The notes under the pieces are model-generated. The model saw only the letters and a list, made by a program, of their open reading frames with translations, did not search any database and was not told the origin of the DNA. The position numbers and the translations under genes are program-made. A stretch of DNA of 7,871 bases from an uncultured Clostridium sp. (GTDB lineage Bacteria > Bacillota > Clostridia > TANB77 > CAG-465): NCBI GenBank assembly GCA_900554875.1, contig USJA01000043.1, forward strand, positions 1-7,871, written 5' to 3'. Shown here in pieces: positions 1 through 6,869 of the stretch. The first letter of the stretch is position 1. Each line of letters opens with the position of its first letter.

Positions 1-317
1 AAAAATTTCTTGTAATTATTATCCAAAGAATTGTAATAATATTCTACATTCTCTACTTCATTATTATATTCTGATTGATAAGAACCTAAATATTTTGATA
101 AAATTTCTTCTAAATTCCAATAAACATCCCTATCTGTTGTTTCTTCAGAATTAAAAATAAAATAGTTACTGTCTGCTATTTTATAGTCAATTATTCCCTT
201 ATTACTTGTTAAACTTCTAAATCCATAAAAACAAGCTGCTAATAAAATTAAAAGCATTACAATTAGCAAAAGTTTTTGGGTTGGACTTGTATTTTCTTTT
301 ATATCTACAAATTTCAT
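1..317 (-). CDS. Membrane-anchored protein of the transfer operon, 3'-truncated by the window edge
   Basis: This frame opens at ATG 317..315 and runs without a stop to the left edge (105 codons seen), so the C-terminus is missing. An in-frame TAA just upstream makes this the first usable ATG. The visible protein starts with a short polar stretch (1-14), then one hydrophobic segment at about 15-33, then a polar Asn/Tyr/Glu-rich region that would lie outside the membrane. The hydrophobic segment contains LAAC (26-29), which fits a lipobox, so it could be either a lipoprotein signal or a plain signal anchor. Its ribosome binding site is weak (AAAGA only), in contrast to every other gene here. 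I do not recognise the family. Its place directly after the VirB6-like genes and its single-pass layout would suit a VirB8-like scaffold protein, but that is inference from context only. Confidence 0.72.
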   Translation of the reverse strand, partial: MKFVDIKENTSPTQKLLLIVMLLILLAACFYGFRSLTSNKGIIDYKIADSNYFIFNSEETTDRDVYWNLEEILSKYLGSYQSEYNNEVENVEYYYNSLDNNYKKF

Positions 318-328
318 AAATCTTTATA

Positions 329-344
329 ATAGCATATATGCTAT
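329..344. repeat. 16-base perfect palindrome ATAGCATATATGCTAT
   Basis: The sequence ATAGCATATATGCTAT is identical to its own reverse complement. It lies 11 bases upstream of the start codon at 317 and shares its left half with a second copy at 363-373. A symmetric site of this size and position could bind a dimeric regulator as DNA, or form part of the RNA hairpin. In DNA this AT-rich such a palindrome can also arise by chance. Confidence 0.5.
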
Positions 345-373
345 ATCATAAATAAATATAATATAGCATATAT
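334..373 (-). repeat. AT-rich inverted repeat, 13-base arms with 14-base loop
   Basis: The arms are 334-346 (ATATATGCTATAT) and 361-373 (ATATAGCATATAT), which are exact reverse complements, separated by 14 bases. The RNA hairpin would hold only two G-C pairs, so it is weak to moderate. One arm overlaps the start of the 7-codon ORF and the other lies just before the start of the truncated downstream gene. Confidence 0.6.
346..369 (-). CDS. Possible 7-codon leader ORF (MLYYIYL)
   Basis: ATG at 369..367 is spaced 7 bases after GAGGAGGGG, which is the best-placed ribosome binding site in the gap, and reads M-L-Y-Y-I-Y-L before TGA at 348..346. It is out of frame with the downstream gene (offset 52 bases), so it is not an N-terminal extension of it. 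It ends 28 bases before that gene's start, inside the inverted-repeat region, so ribosomes translating it would open the hairpin. It could be a leader peptide that couples translation, or a chance ORF left by sequence decay. The peptide is too short to be judged by composition. Confidence 0.3.
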   Translation of the reverse strand: MLYYIYL

Positions 374-388
374 ATACCCCTCCTCTTT

Positions 389-1474
389 TTACTGAATACC
401 AATATCTTTCTCAATTTTTTGAGTAATATTTCTTACACGCTTTGCTTGCGTCTCTCTTTTAGAATTATTTATTTTTAAATTTGCCTCCATTTGTGCTAAT
501 TGCTTATCTAATGAACTATTAGCCTTTGCTCTAGTTTTAATACCAGTAGATACAGTAGAAACAGCTTTTGTTAAATTTTCACCTGCCGCATCTCCGATAC
601 CTATTCCATAAGCGGTAGCCTTATGAATTTGATCATAATCACCTATTGCAAGTCCAGTTACTAATCCAGTAGATAAACCAATTCCACCTCCAATAACTGC
701 CCCAACGGTTTCAGTAGCACCAGAAGCAATATTTGTCAACCCTTGTCTCCTCTTTTCTTTTGCCTTTGAAATTTCATCATCATATTTATCCAATATTTTG
801 TAATAGTCATCTTGCAATTTAGACGTATCCTTTAATCTTGATGGTGCAGTTGCATTTGCTGCCATAGATTTTTTTGCTTTATCCATTCCAGCTGCTATGC
901 CTCTATTTCTTTCATAGCCTCTCATATCTCCTTTATTCTTAGCTTCTTTAGCCTTATCAAGATATTCAGAGCTATCCATTAAATCAGCCCCTCCAGCAGG
1001 TAATGCCTCACCCACAGCAGCTCCTTCACCTATTGGATTACCATTTCTATCTAATCCTTTTCTGTTTAATCTACTCAACATAGCTGTTTGGGCCTTCTTT
1101 TTATCTGTTCCTGACCCAATTACTGAAGCAACACCGCCGGCCATTTTAGGGACATTATTTAAAATTCTACCTGCAGCCTTCAAAGCCATAAAAGAAGCCA
1201 TTAAACCATGTGGAGGTTTATTATCCATAATCCCACTTTCAAGTCCAAATATCTTTCTTGTAATTTTTTCTATCTTTGTAAGTGAAGTAAGAAGAACAAT
1301 ACATAAAACACCTAATGCAGAAACCGAATCGTTAGAAGAAATTGTTCCACCTGTTGGTGCAATAAATGTAAGTATTATACTAAGAACAATAGCAAGTATA
1401 AAAGCCTGTATGGTTTGAGTAAATACTAAAGCACATAATTCTTTTATCCACGTTGTAAAAACACCTTTAGACAT
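389..1474 (-). CDS. VirB6/TrbL-like C-terminal half, with gly-rich and coiled-coil tail
   Basis: This 361-residue protein begins with a short cytoplasmic-type stretch containing TTWIKEL (7-13), a hydrophobic segment at about 16-40, a second at about 50-66, then EKITRKIFGLESG (69-81). In clostridial TrbL/VirB6-like proteins a W-(I/L)-K-E segment, a membrane segment, and a second membrane segment ending in E.(I/F)RK.FG form the C-terminal membrane part, normally downstream of a segment like the end of the preceding gene. The rest is Gly/Ala/Lys-rich: basic linkers, a likely helix at 212-246, a glycine-zipper-like hydrophobic stretch at 252-278 (GAVIGGGIGLSTGLVTG) and a coiled-coil-like end (316-358). 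The start ATG has AAAGGAGG 7 bases upstream. It sits 16 bases after the stop of the preceding gene, in a different frame. I infer that it pairs with that protein to form one VirB6-type channel component. The assignment is by remembered family pattern, not by alignment. Confidence 0.62.
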   Translation of the reverse strand: MSKGVFTTWIKELCALVFTQTIQAFILAIVLSIILTFIAPTGGTISSNDSVSALGVLCIVLLTSLTKIEKITRKIFGLESGIMDNKPPHGLMASFMALKAAGRILNNVPKMAGGVASVIGSGTDKKKAQTAMLSRLNRKGLDRNGNPIGEGAAVGEALPAGGADLMDSSEYLDKAKEAKNKGDMRGYERNRGIAAGMDKAKKSMAANATAPSRLKDTSKLQDDYYKILDKYDDEISKAKEKRRQGLTNIASGATETVGAVIGGGIGLSTGLVTGLAIGDYDQIHKATAYGIGIGDAAGENLTKAVSTVSTGIKTRAKANSSLDKQLAQMEANLKINNSKRETQAKRVRNITQKIEKDIGIQ

Positions 1475-1481
1475 ATTTTTT

Positions 1482-1487
1482 CCTCCT
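1482..1487 (-). promoter_or_regulatory. Ribosome binding site that starts the VirB6 C-half gene
   Basis: AAAGGAGG (core complement of 1482-1487) lies in the 16 bases between the stop TAA at 1493..1491 and the ATG at 1474..1472, 7 bases from the ATG. The optimal site argues that the second half is a real, separately started gene rather than the tail of a recently frameshifted one. Confidence 0.75.
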
Positions 1488-1490
1488 TTT

Positions 1491-3242
1491 TTATGCTGCC
1501 GACTTCATAAAGAAATCATATATAACTACAATAGGTCCAAACATCGAAAGCATTATAACATAAAACATTCTTTTTACATACATTATTAAATATACAAGTG
1601 ATTGAAAAACAAATATTGCATATAATAGTGCACCTGTAACAGATACCTTTGATGCTCTCCAACCGGTTATAACTTCAGTATCATTTCCATTATCATCAGT
1701 TGATGTTTCAGAATTATATATGTATGCTGACTTTTTAAAGAAATTTCCTAGGTTTGCAATTATATCCTGAACATTACCATTTGAAACGGAACTGCTTCCA
1801 GAGGCTACACTAACAATAATTCTATCACAATCATACCTGAATTTTACAGCACCAGCATATGTTCTAACTTTAGTATCTTGCTCTCCTATAAATTCATCAA
1901 CGCCAGCTATTCCTTCAGAATTCTTAATGCTAACAAGTGAATTATATATACCGTCAATTAAATTACTTGATAGTGAATTCATAAGTGATTGAAGTTGGGT
2001 TGTATTGCCAAAGACCCATTCAAAGTTTCTAGTAACCAAAGATGGTGATGCCGGATCATTAATTTTTAATTCAGGGTGCCCCTCATATGTATCAAAAATA
2101 GTGGCAGCATTTGCACTTGACAAAAATAATGCACAAGCTAAATCTTTTAAGTAAACATCATCATTACGATATGCCTCTTCTTTTGTAAAGATCTTATGTC
2201 CATTTACCTCATAATATCCCCTTTCTTTTTGCCTATTTGCTTCAGAAGGATTGCTACTTATAAGTTCATCTATTGCTTTTACGTCTCTCACATCAAATGT
2301 CAATCTTTTTACTCCAATTTTTAATGCAGAAGCCTGTTCAAGATTTAACTGAGAACAAAATCTCTCCCAACCACTTTTACCACCATCTACATAATAAGTC
2401 ATTCTATTATCAACATATGTACTATTCTGAAGTAATGACGAAGTATACTTAGCATTATCCTTTAAATAATCTGTTAAGGTATTTCCCACAGGCAGGTTTA
2501 ATTCTGTCCCCGCATATCCAGATAACTGACCCATTGAATCTATATAATTATCTACTCTATCCTCATCACTAAGAACAGCATCTAAAGCTTCCTCAAAATT
2601 TGTTGTTGTAAGATTGCTATCTTGGATGGCCTTTATAAATATTCCACTTGCAACTGACACTAGTTGTTCATTAACCCAGAAGACAAATGCAAGTATGTAA
2701 TGCATTAAAAATAGCATTACAAGACATGTTGCCCAGTTAACAATTGCTTGTTTGTATTTGGCTTTTTCAGCCGCAATACTTGATATTGCAAGACGGATTG
2801 CCATTATACCCACAGCTACGCCAAGAAATAATACGGAAAGTGAAAAAATTGTTGAATATACATTCTTTACAACTTTTCCTAAAATAGATGTTTCTCCCCT
2901 ATTTACAAATAATGAATTATCTGCGGGGTTTAAGAAATTTATGTCCAAAAATCCAATTCCATTAAAAATTATTCTATCTGCCCATGGAAATATATTGTCA
3001 CCTGTAAGTGCTGAAAATATAGAACCTATTAGATATTCAATAAGAGAACCTACTGCATTTATCATATTAGCTAATGCATCTAACAAAACAGATGATTTTA
3101 TTTTAGAATCAAGTGCATTTTCAGATACAGGCGTATAGTTTGTATAATAGTCATTTGTCGCTCCAAAAACACTCGTAAAACTAGTAAAAAGCATCACCAT
3201 TAAACTAACACATATTATGATTTTGTATGTTTTTTTCTTCAT
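1491..3242 (-). CDS. VirB6/TrbL-like multi-pass channel protein with signal peptide and large non-membrane insert
   Basis: This 583-residue protein starts with a clear Sec signal peptide (Lys-rich start, hydrophobic 7-22, likely cleavage after VFGA at 28). A region with amphipathic helix (52-80) and PWADRIIFNGIGFLDINFLNP-type sequence (86-106) leads to two membrane segments at about 129-153 and 167-190, joined by a basic loop (AAEKAKYKQ). Residues about 195-530 form a long polar domain, predicted outside the cell from the signal peptide and membrane count, with Cys 297, 370 and 472. Two closing hydrophobic segments (about 535-555 and 558-577) end in KRMFYVIMLSMFGPIVVIYDFF. The last part matches the (K/R)R.F.I..L...(A/G)P motif of VirB6/TrbL proteins, but the chain stops there; the following gene seems to supply the rest. 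The ribosome binding site is AAAAGGTGAT just before the ATG. It follows the VirB4 gene by 30 bases. It likely forms part of the inner-membrane transfer channel. I recognise no specific domain in the insert. Confidence 0.68.
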   Translation of the reverse strand: MKKKTYKIIICVSLMVMLFTSFTSVFGATNDYYTNYTPVSENALDSKIKSSVLLDALANMINAVGSLIEYLIGSIFSALTGDNIFPWADRIIFNGIGFLDINFLNPADNSLFVNRGETSILGKVVKNVYSTIFSLSVLFLGVAVGIMAIRLAISSIAAEKAKYKQAIVNWATCLVMLFLMHYILAFVFWVNEQLVSVASGIFIKAIQDSNLTTTNFEEALDAVLSDEDRVDNYIDSMGQLSGYAGTELNLPVGNTLTDYLKDNAKYTSSLLQNSTYVDNRMTYYVDGGKSGWERFCSQLNLEQASALKIGVKRLTFDVRDVKAIDELISSNPSEANRQKERGYYEVNGHKIFTKEEAYRNDDVYLKDLACALFLSSANAATIFDTYEGHPELKINDPASPSLVTRNFEWVFGNTTQLQSLMNSLSSNLIDGIYNSLVSIKNSEGIAGVDEFIGEQDTKVRTYAGAVKFRYDCDRIIVSVASGSSSVSNGNVQDIIANLGNFFKKSAYIYNSETSTDDNGNDTEVITGWRASKVSVTGALLYAIFVFQSLVYLIMYVKRMFYVIMLSMFGPIVVIYDFFMKSAA

Positions 3243-3272
3243 TTAATCACCTTTTCTAAATAGATCTTTTAT

Positions 3273-5288
3273 CTAATCTATTCTCTTCTTTTTTAAGTTT
3301 TCTACAACTTTATTTAAGTTAGTTTCAACAAATTCAAATTCTCTTTGGGTTGGTTTAATTGCCATTATAGCCGAGTCATATCCTATTTTTATTAAACCTT
3401 CACCTCTTTGACATGTAAGTAAGAAATTTTCTTCACCTTCACTAAGTTTAAATACTTCTTTTAAATATGAAATTTCTGACTTATCTTGTGCTAAAAATAA
3501 TTTTGTATCTGCTGATGTTAAAACAACTTGTACGCTTTTGTTTTCATAGAAATCTTGGAATTTCTGAGATACAACTGTAAGAGAAACATTTCTTTTTCTG
3601 GCACGTCTTGACATTGTATTTAAGAAATCAACGGCTTCAGGATATGGTAAAAGCATCCATGCCTCATCAATTAAAACTCTCTTACTTTTTGCTCTATTTT
3701 TATCTTCACTATTTTTCTTAACATATTTCTCCCAAATCCAAGAAAGAAGAATCTGTTGTGCAAGTGGCCTTGCAAATCTTTCTTCAAGTTCAGATATGTT
3801 TATATTAATGAATGGACAATCATCAAGTAGTTCAAATGTTGATTGACCGTCAAAATATGCCATTTGACCATCAAATTTCTTACAGAACTGTTTCATAACT
3901 TTAATTAAATAATCAAAGTGATATTGATATGTATCATTGTCATTTTCTGCAGCTTTTTTTTCAAGTCTTTCATACCATGTACTAATTGTTGGCATATCCT
4001 TTTTCTTTTTGGTAGTATCTCCATCTTCCATATCTATTACAGAACCTGTATATAAAGATCTTGGATCACTTGTAATACCCTTATCTGCATATTCTTCTGC
4101 AACAATTTCAGCAATTATTTGCTTTGTAAGTTCGTTTACTTCTTCAGATTTTGTAGCACCACGTGCCATTGTAAGTAGGGCTTGAGTTACGTCTTCAACC
4201 TTATTTTCAACATTTAAAGCGTATCTTTCTCTACCTGTTATTTCATCTTTTACAATTTCTGTTTCTATATCGAATATGTTTATAATTGTACTACTCTTTG
4301 GCCCTATGTTTACATTAATTCCACGTAGAGCTTCAGCAACAACTATATACTCTCCTTCGGCATCTAGTACAAGATTTTCAACTCCCATAAGTATAGCTGA
4401 TCTTGCCATTATTGTTTTAATTGTAACAGATTTACCTGCACCAGATTTACCAAATATTATCATGTTATAATTTGCAAGTGAACTACTGAAATTATCAAAT
4501 ATAATTGGAAGACCTGTTTGTTTATTTATTCCTATTGGTACTCCCATATTATGTCCTGCTTCTGCATTTACAAAAGGAAACACAGTTGACATAGAACCTC
4601 TATCAAATGTATGTTTTCTTGATATTTTATTATTATTAAGTGGTAAATTAGACTGAAATGCTTCTTCTTGCAATGCCCAAGCAGCTTTTAGTCCAAGTAA
4701 ATTTTTTGAAGCTTCCATAGCAAGTAACTCAGATAATTTATCAAGTTCACCTTTGTTATATGCAAAAAGAGTACACAAAATTGTTGCATCAAATAATTTG
4801 TTATAACCTGCTGCAATTTGATCTCTTAATGCTTCAGCTTCAGCCTGTTTTGTTGATAAAACAGATTCTCTGTTTATATCTCCTCTATCATGTGCAACAT
4901 ATCTTTCTGATTGTAATTCAACTATTTGTTTATTTAATTGATTTTGTGATGTAGTCTCAGATATAGGAGTGATATATACAGATGCATTAATGTCTCCAAA
5001 TTCATAAATTCCTGATAAAAAATATGGAAAAACAGCTTGTCTTGGTATTGTTGTTAAATAAAAACTTCTTGCAAATCTTGAAATTTTAGAGAATATCTCT
5101 AAATAATCATAATGAGAAGCATCAATACCAGATGGTGCAAGTAAATCTTTTAAAGTAGATTTATTCATTTCCAAACTGTCAGGCAAATTTTCATTTGCTT
5201 TTATTAACTCATCTTGTGGTTTAATTTCCTCAGATTTACCCTTTTTTAACTTTTTTTTCTTTTCTTTTTTTTCTTTATTTTTTCCCAT
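3273..5288 (-). CDS. VirB4/TraE-type conjugation ATPase
   Basis: This 671-residue protein is the energy-providing ATPase of a type IV secretion system, acting at the cytoplasmic face of the membrane channel. Walker A is GKSGAGKS (280-287). LDAEGEY (308-314) is the D-x-E-G-E-Y strand typical of VirB4/TraC proteins. Walker B is RVLIDEAW (537-544, with D541/E542). The MSRRARKRN helix (559-567) and TVVSQ (571-575, sensor Gln) follow in the order expected for VirB4. Residues about 45-240 form the VirB4 N-terminal region (FARSFYLTTIPRQ, later STVFPF before the ATPase). The first 20 residues are nearly all Lys/Glu and are read from A-rich DNA with two runs of eight A. Start: AGGAGG 10 bases upstream; the gap to the preceding gene is 20 bases. 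The first module common in Gram-positive VirB4 proteins is not obvious here but seems present in the preceding gene. All key catalytic motifs are intact, so it should be active. Confidence 0.93.
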   Translation of the reverse strand: MGKNKEKKEKKKKLKKGKSEEIKPQDELIKANENLPDSLEMNKSTLKDLLAPSGIDASHYDYLEIFSKISRFARSFYLTTIPRQAVFPYFLSGIYEFGDINASVYITPISETTSQNQLNKQIVELQSERYVAHDRGDINRESVLSTKQAEAEALRDQIAAGYNKLFDATILCTLFAYNKGELDKLSELLAMEASKNLLGLKAAWALQEEAFQSNLPLNNNKISRKHTFDRGSMSTVFPFVNAEAGHNMGVPIGINKQTGLPIIFDNFSSSLANYNMIIFGKSGAGKSVTIKTIMARSAILMGVENLVLDAEGEYIVVAEALRGINVNIGPKSSTIINIFDIETEIVKDEITGRERYALNVENKVEDVTQALLTMARGATKSEEVNELTKQIIAEIVAEEYADKGITSDPRSLYTGSVIDMEDGDTTKKKKDMPTISTWYERLEKKAAENDNDTYQYHFDYLIKVMKQFCKKFDGQMAYFDGQSTFELLDDCPFININISELEERFARPLAQQILLSWIWEKYVKKNSEDKNRAKSKRVLIDEAWMLLPYPEAVDFLNTMSRRARKRNVSLTVVSQKFQDFYENKSVQVVLTSADTKLFLAQDKSEISYLKEVFKLSEGEENFLLTCQRGEGLIKIGYDSAIMAIKPTQREFEFVETNLNKVVENLKKKRID

Positions 5289-5308
5289 ATACCAAAATCC
5301 TCCTATAC

Positions 5309-6868
5309 TTAAATGACTGAATCATTACTTGAGTCATTATCACTAGAATAACCTAATCTATCATCAAAAGAGTCAGATAAATTTATATCTAAATCATCAT
5401 TAGATTTATTTGCTATATCATGATTGTATTCAAAATTACTATCGTCTAATTCAACCTTTTTAACAATTGGCTTTTCTGGAACATTTTCACTTGTAGGATT
5501 TACATTATTATCCTTAGTTTCATCCATACTTAAATTACTACTAGTTTCATCTATACTAGTTTGTGATGAAATATCATCCTGCATATTAGCATTATTATCT
5601 GGCATTCTATTATCAACATCATTGATATTTTGTTCTTTTTTTGGTGTATTTTGCTCAACATCTTTACCAATATCAATTCCGAGTGTTTGTGTAAGTTCTT
5701 GATATTCTTCACCAGCTTTATCTAACAAATCTTTTTTAGTTTTTCTAAACTCATCAATTAACTTTTCGTTTGCCTTTTCCTTAATATTAATTGGAACATT
5801 TTCACGTCTTACAAGTTCACTTGCCTTTTTACTTATTTGTTCTTCTACGCTAAGTTCCTCTATTCTAGGGGAAATATATTCTCCCTCCTTTATAGTTTCT
5901 TTAAGTGTTTCTAAAGCTTTTATTTTTGCTTCATTATCAATTTCCTCTTGAAGTTTCTTTTGTTTCTTTAAGAAAATATCTTCACTTGTTGAATATAGTC
6001 TATAGAATCCTGAGTCTAAAGCTTCCTTAACACTCATTAATCCTTTATCGTCTCTATTATATGCCGTATATAATACATCAGCTATTTCATTTGAATTTAA
6101 AATTCTTCCAGCGACAGAGCAAGAAGCAAGTCCATTTATAATTGATTGAGCACGTGTAACAAGTTCATTGTAACAAATGTTCCTAACTTCTTCCTTAGAA
6201 AATCTATCTATAGCATTTATTTCAGACGAGTTATATGAAACCAAAACAAAGAAAGTTCTTTGTAATAAACTTTTGTTTAAACTTATTCTTTCAACATAAT
6301 TAACAATATCGCTTGCATATTCATAAACGTTAAGTGTCTTATTTCTTTCTCTTTCAATATTTGCTATTTGTTGTTTTGTTGAATCAAAAGCTTCATTTAT
6401 TCTATTATATTCTTGATTTACATTTTCAAATTCTTCTCTAATTTTATCAACATGATCCTTGTATACTCTTATTGTTCCTTTTAAATCAAGATTTTGTGCT
6501 TGTACATACAATTGTATTGGTGATGTAAGTGTATTTAAGAAAGTTATAAATCCTTCCTCAACAGCTAGCTGCTCAACATCGGACATTAAATCATAGTTTA
6601 TACCTTTACACTGAATCATCATTGTATATCTTGTTCCTTTGTTTTGTATGATCATATTATCTGTAATTTCATCAAACTCCATAAAATCAAATACATCTTC
6701 TTTTCTCATTTCATGAGTTTTTTCTTTTTTATTATCTTTTGAAGATGGATTTTTGGAATCTTTATTTGCTACCTCATTTTTTTGCTTTTTAGTTACAACT
6801 AGAAAAAGTACACCAAACGCACCCAATATTACCAACATCACTATAGGTACTGCCAAAGTTCCTCCCAT
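5309..6868 (-). CDS. Membrane-anchored TraC/VirB4-N-terminal-like protein without ATPase domain
   Basis: This 519-residue protein begins with a membrane anchor (about 4-25) and a basic, polar linker (26-56). Residues about 58-130 (FDEITDNMIIQNKG, YTMMIQCKGINYDLMSDVEQ, LTSPIQLYVQAQNLDL) follow the pattern of the first module of Gram-positive VirB4/TraC ATPases: a statement of 'D.(I/M)I..kG.ry...i...giNf.l.s..EQ', then 'fl..l..piQ...q...ldl'. The module seems to run on to about 295. There is no Walker A or B, so it cannot be an ATPase. Coiled-coil-rich stretches lie at 138-180 and 295-395, followed by an acidic Asn/Asp/Ser-rich tail (405-519) with a short tandem repeat. It lies between the PrgI-like gene and the VirB4 gene, and its ATG is one base after the stop of the former. 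I infer that it docks the VirB4 ATPase to the membrane channel. Membership of the TraC-like group is from pattern memory. Confidence 0.66.
   Translation of the reverse strand: MGGTLAVPIVMLVILGAFGVLFLVVTKKQKNEVANKDSKNPSSKDNKKEKTHEMRKEDVFDFMEFDEITDNMIIQNKGTRYTMMIQCKGINYDLMSDVEQLAVEEGFITFLNTLTSPIQLYVQAQNLDLKGTIRVYKDHVDKIREEFENVNQEYNRINEAFDSTKQQIANIERERNKTLNVYEYASDIVNYVERISLNKSLLQRTFFVLVSYNSSEINAIDRFSKEEVRNICYNELVTRAQSIINGLASCSVAGRILNSNEIADVLYTAYNRDDKGLMSVKEALDSGFYRLYSTSEDIFLKKQKKLQEEIDNEAKIKALETLKETIKEGEYISPRIEELSVEEQISKKASELVRRENVPINIKEKANEKLIDEFRKTKKDLLDKAGEEYQELTQTLGIDIGKDVEQNTPKKEQNINDVDNRMPDNNANMQDDISSQTSIDETSSNLSMDETKDNNVNPTSENVPEKPIVKKVELDDSNFEYNHDIANKSNDDLDINLSDSFDDRLGYSSDNDSSNDSVI
5515..5557 (-). 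repeat. Short direct repeat (27-base period) in the acidic tail of the TraC-like gene
   Basis: TAGTTTCATCCATACT at 5515-5530 recurs as TAGTTTCATCTATACT at 5542-5557, with one mismatch and a 27-base period. In the protein this gives SIDETSSNL (438-446) followed by SMDETKDNN (447-455). Because the period is a multiple of three, changes in copy number would keep the frame. Confidence 0.6.
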
Positions 6869-6869
6869 A

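Larger units (their letters stand above)
318..388 (-). promoter_or_regulatory. Structured 71-base leader between the VirB6 C-half gene and the next gene
   Basis: This is the longest gap between genes in the window. On the minus strand it starts with a very strong Shine-Dalgarno sequence (complement of 377-385), followed after 7 bases by an ATG (369..367) that opens a 7-codon ORF. After that comes an inverted repeat and a perfect palindrome, and then the real start codon at 317. The layout suggests translational control of the downstream gene, or a relic of an earlier start. No U-tract follows the repeat, so it is not a typical terminator. A TGCTATTAT sequence (minus strand) resembles an extended -10 box, but no good -35 box is visible. 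Confidence 0.4.

Noticed and set aside
334..373. Inverted repeat as a rho-independent terminator
   Set aside because: The stem is AT-rich with two G-C pairs and no U-tract follows it on the minus strand; it is more likely a leader structure or chance.
1470..1500. Simple frameshift or sequencing error between the two VirB6-like genes
   Set aside because: A perfect ribosome binding site, a proper stop and a new ATG lie in the gap; a single indel would not create these together.
2752..3138. Plus-strand ORF of 128 codons opposite the VirB6-like gene
   Set aside because: It lies wholly inside a better-supported minus-strand gene with signal peptide and ribosome binding site; no ribosome binding site or recognisable domain on the plus strand.
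3937..4954. Three plus-strand ORFs (64 to 82 codons) opposite the VirB4 ATPase gene
   Set aside because: They are antisense shadows of a conserved ATPase; hydrophobic composition comes from the complement of charged codons in AT-rich DNA.
5424..5702. Plus-strand ORF of 92 codons, Ser/Leu-rich
   Set aside because: Antisense of the low-complexity Asp/Asn/Ser tail of the TraC-like protein; composition is explained by that.
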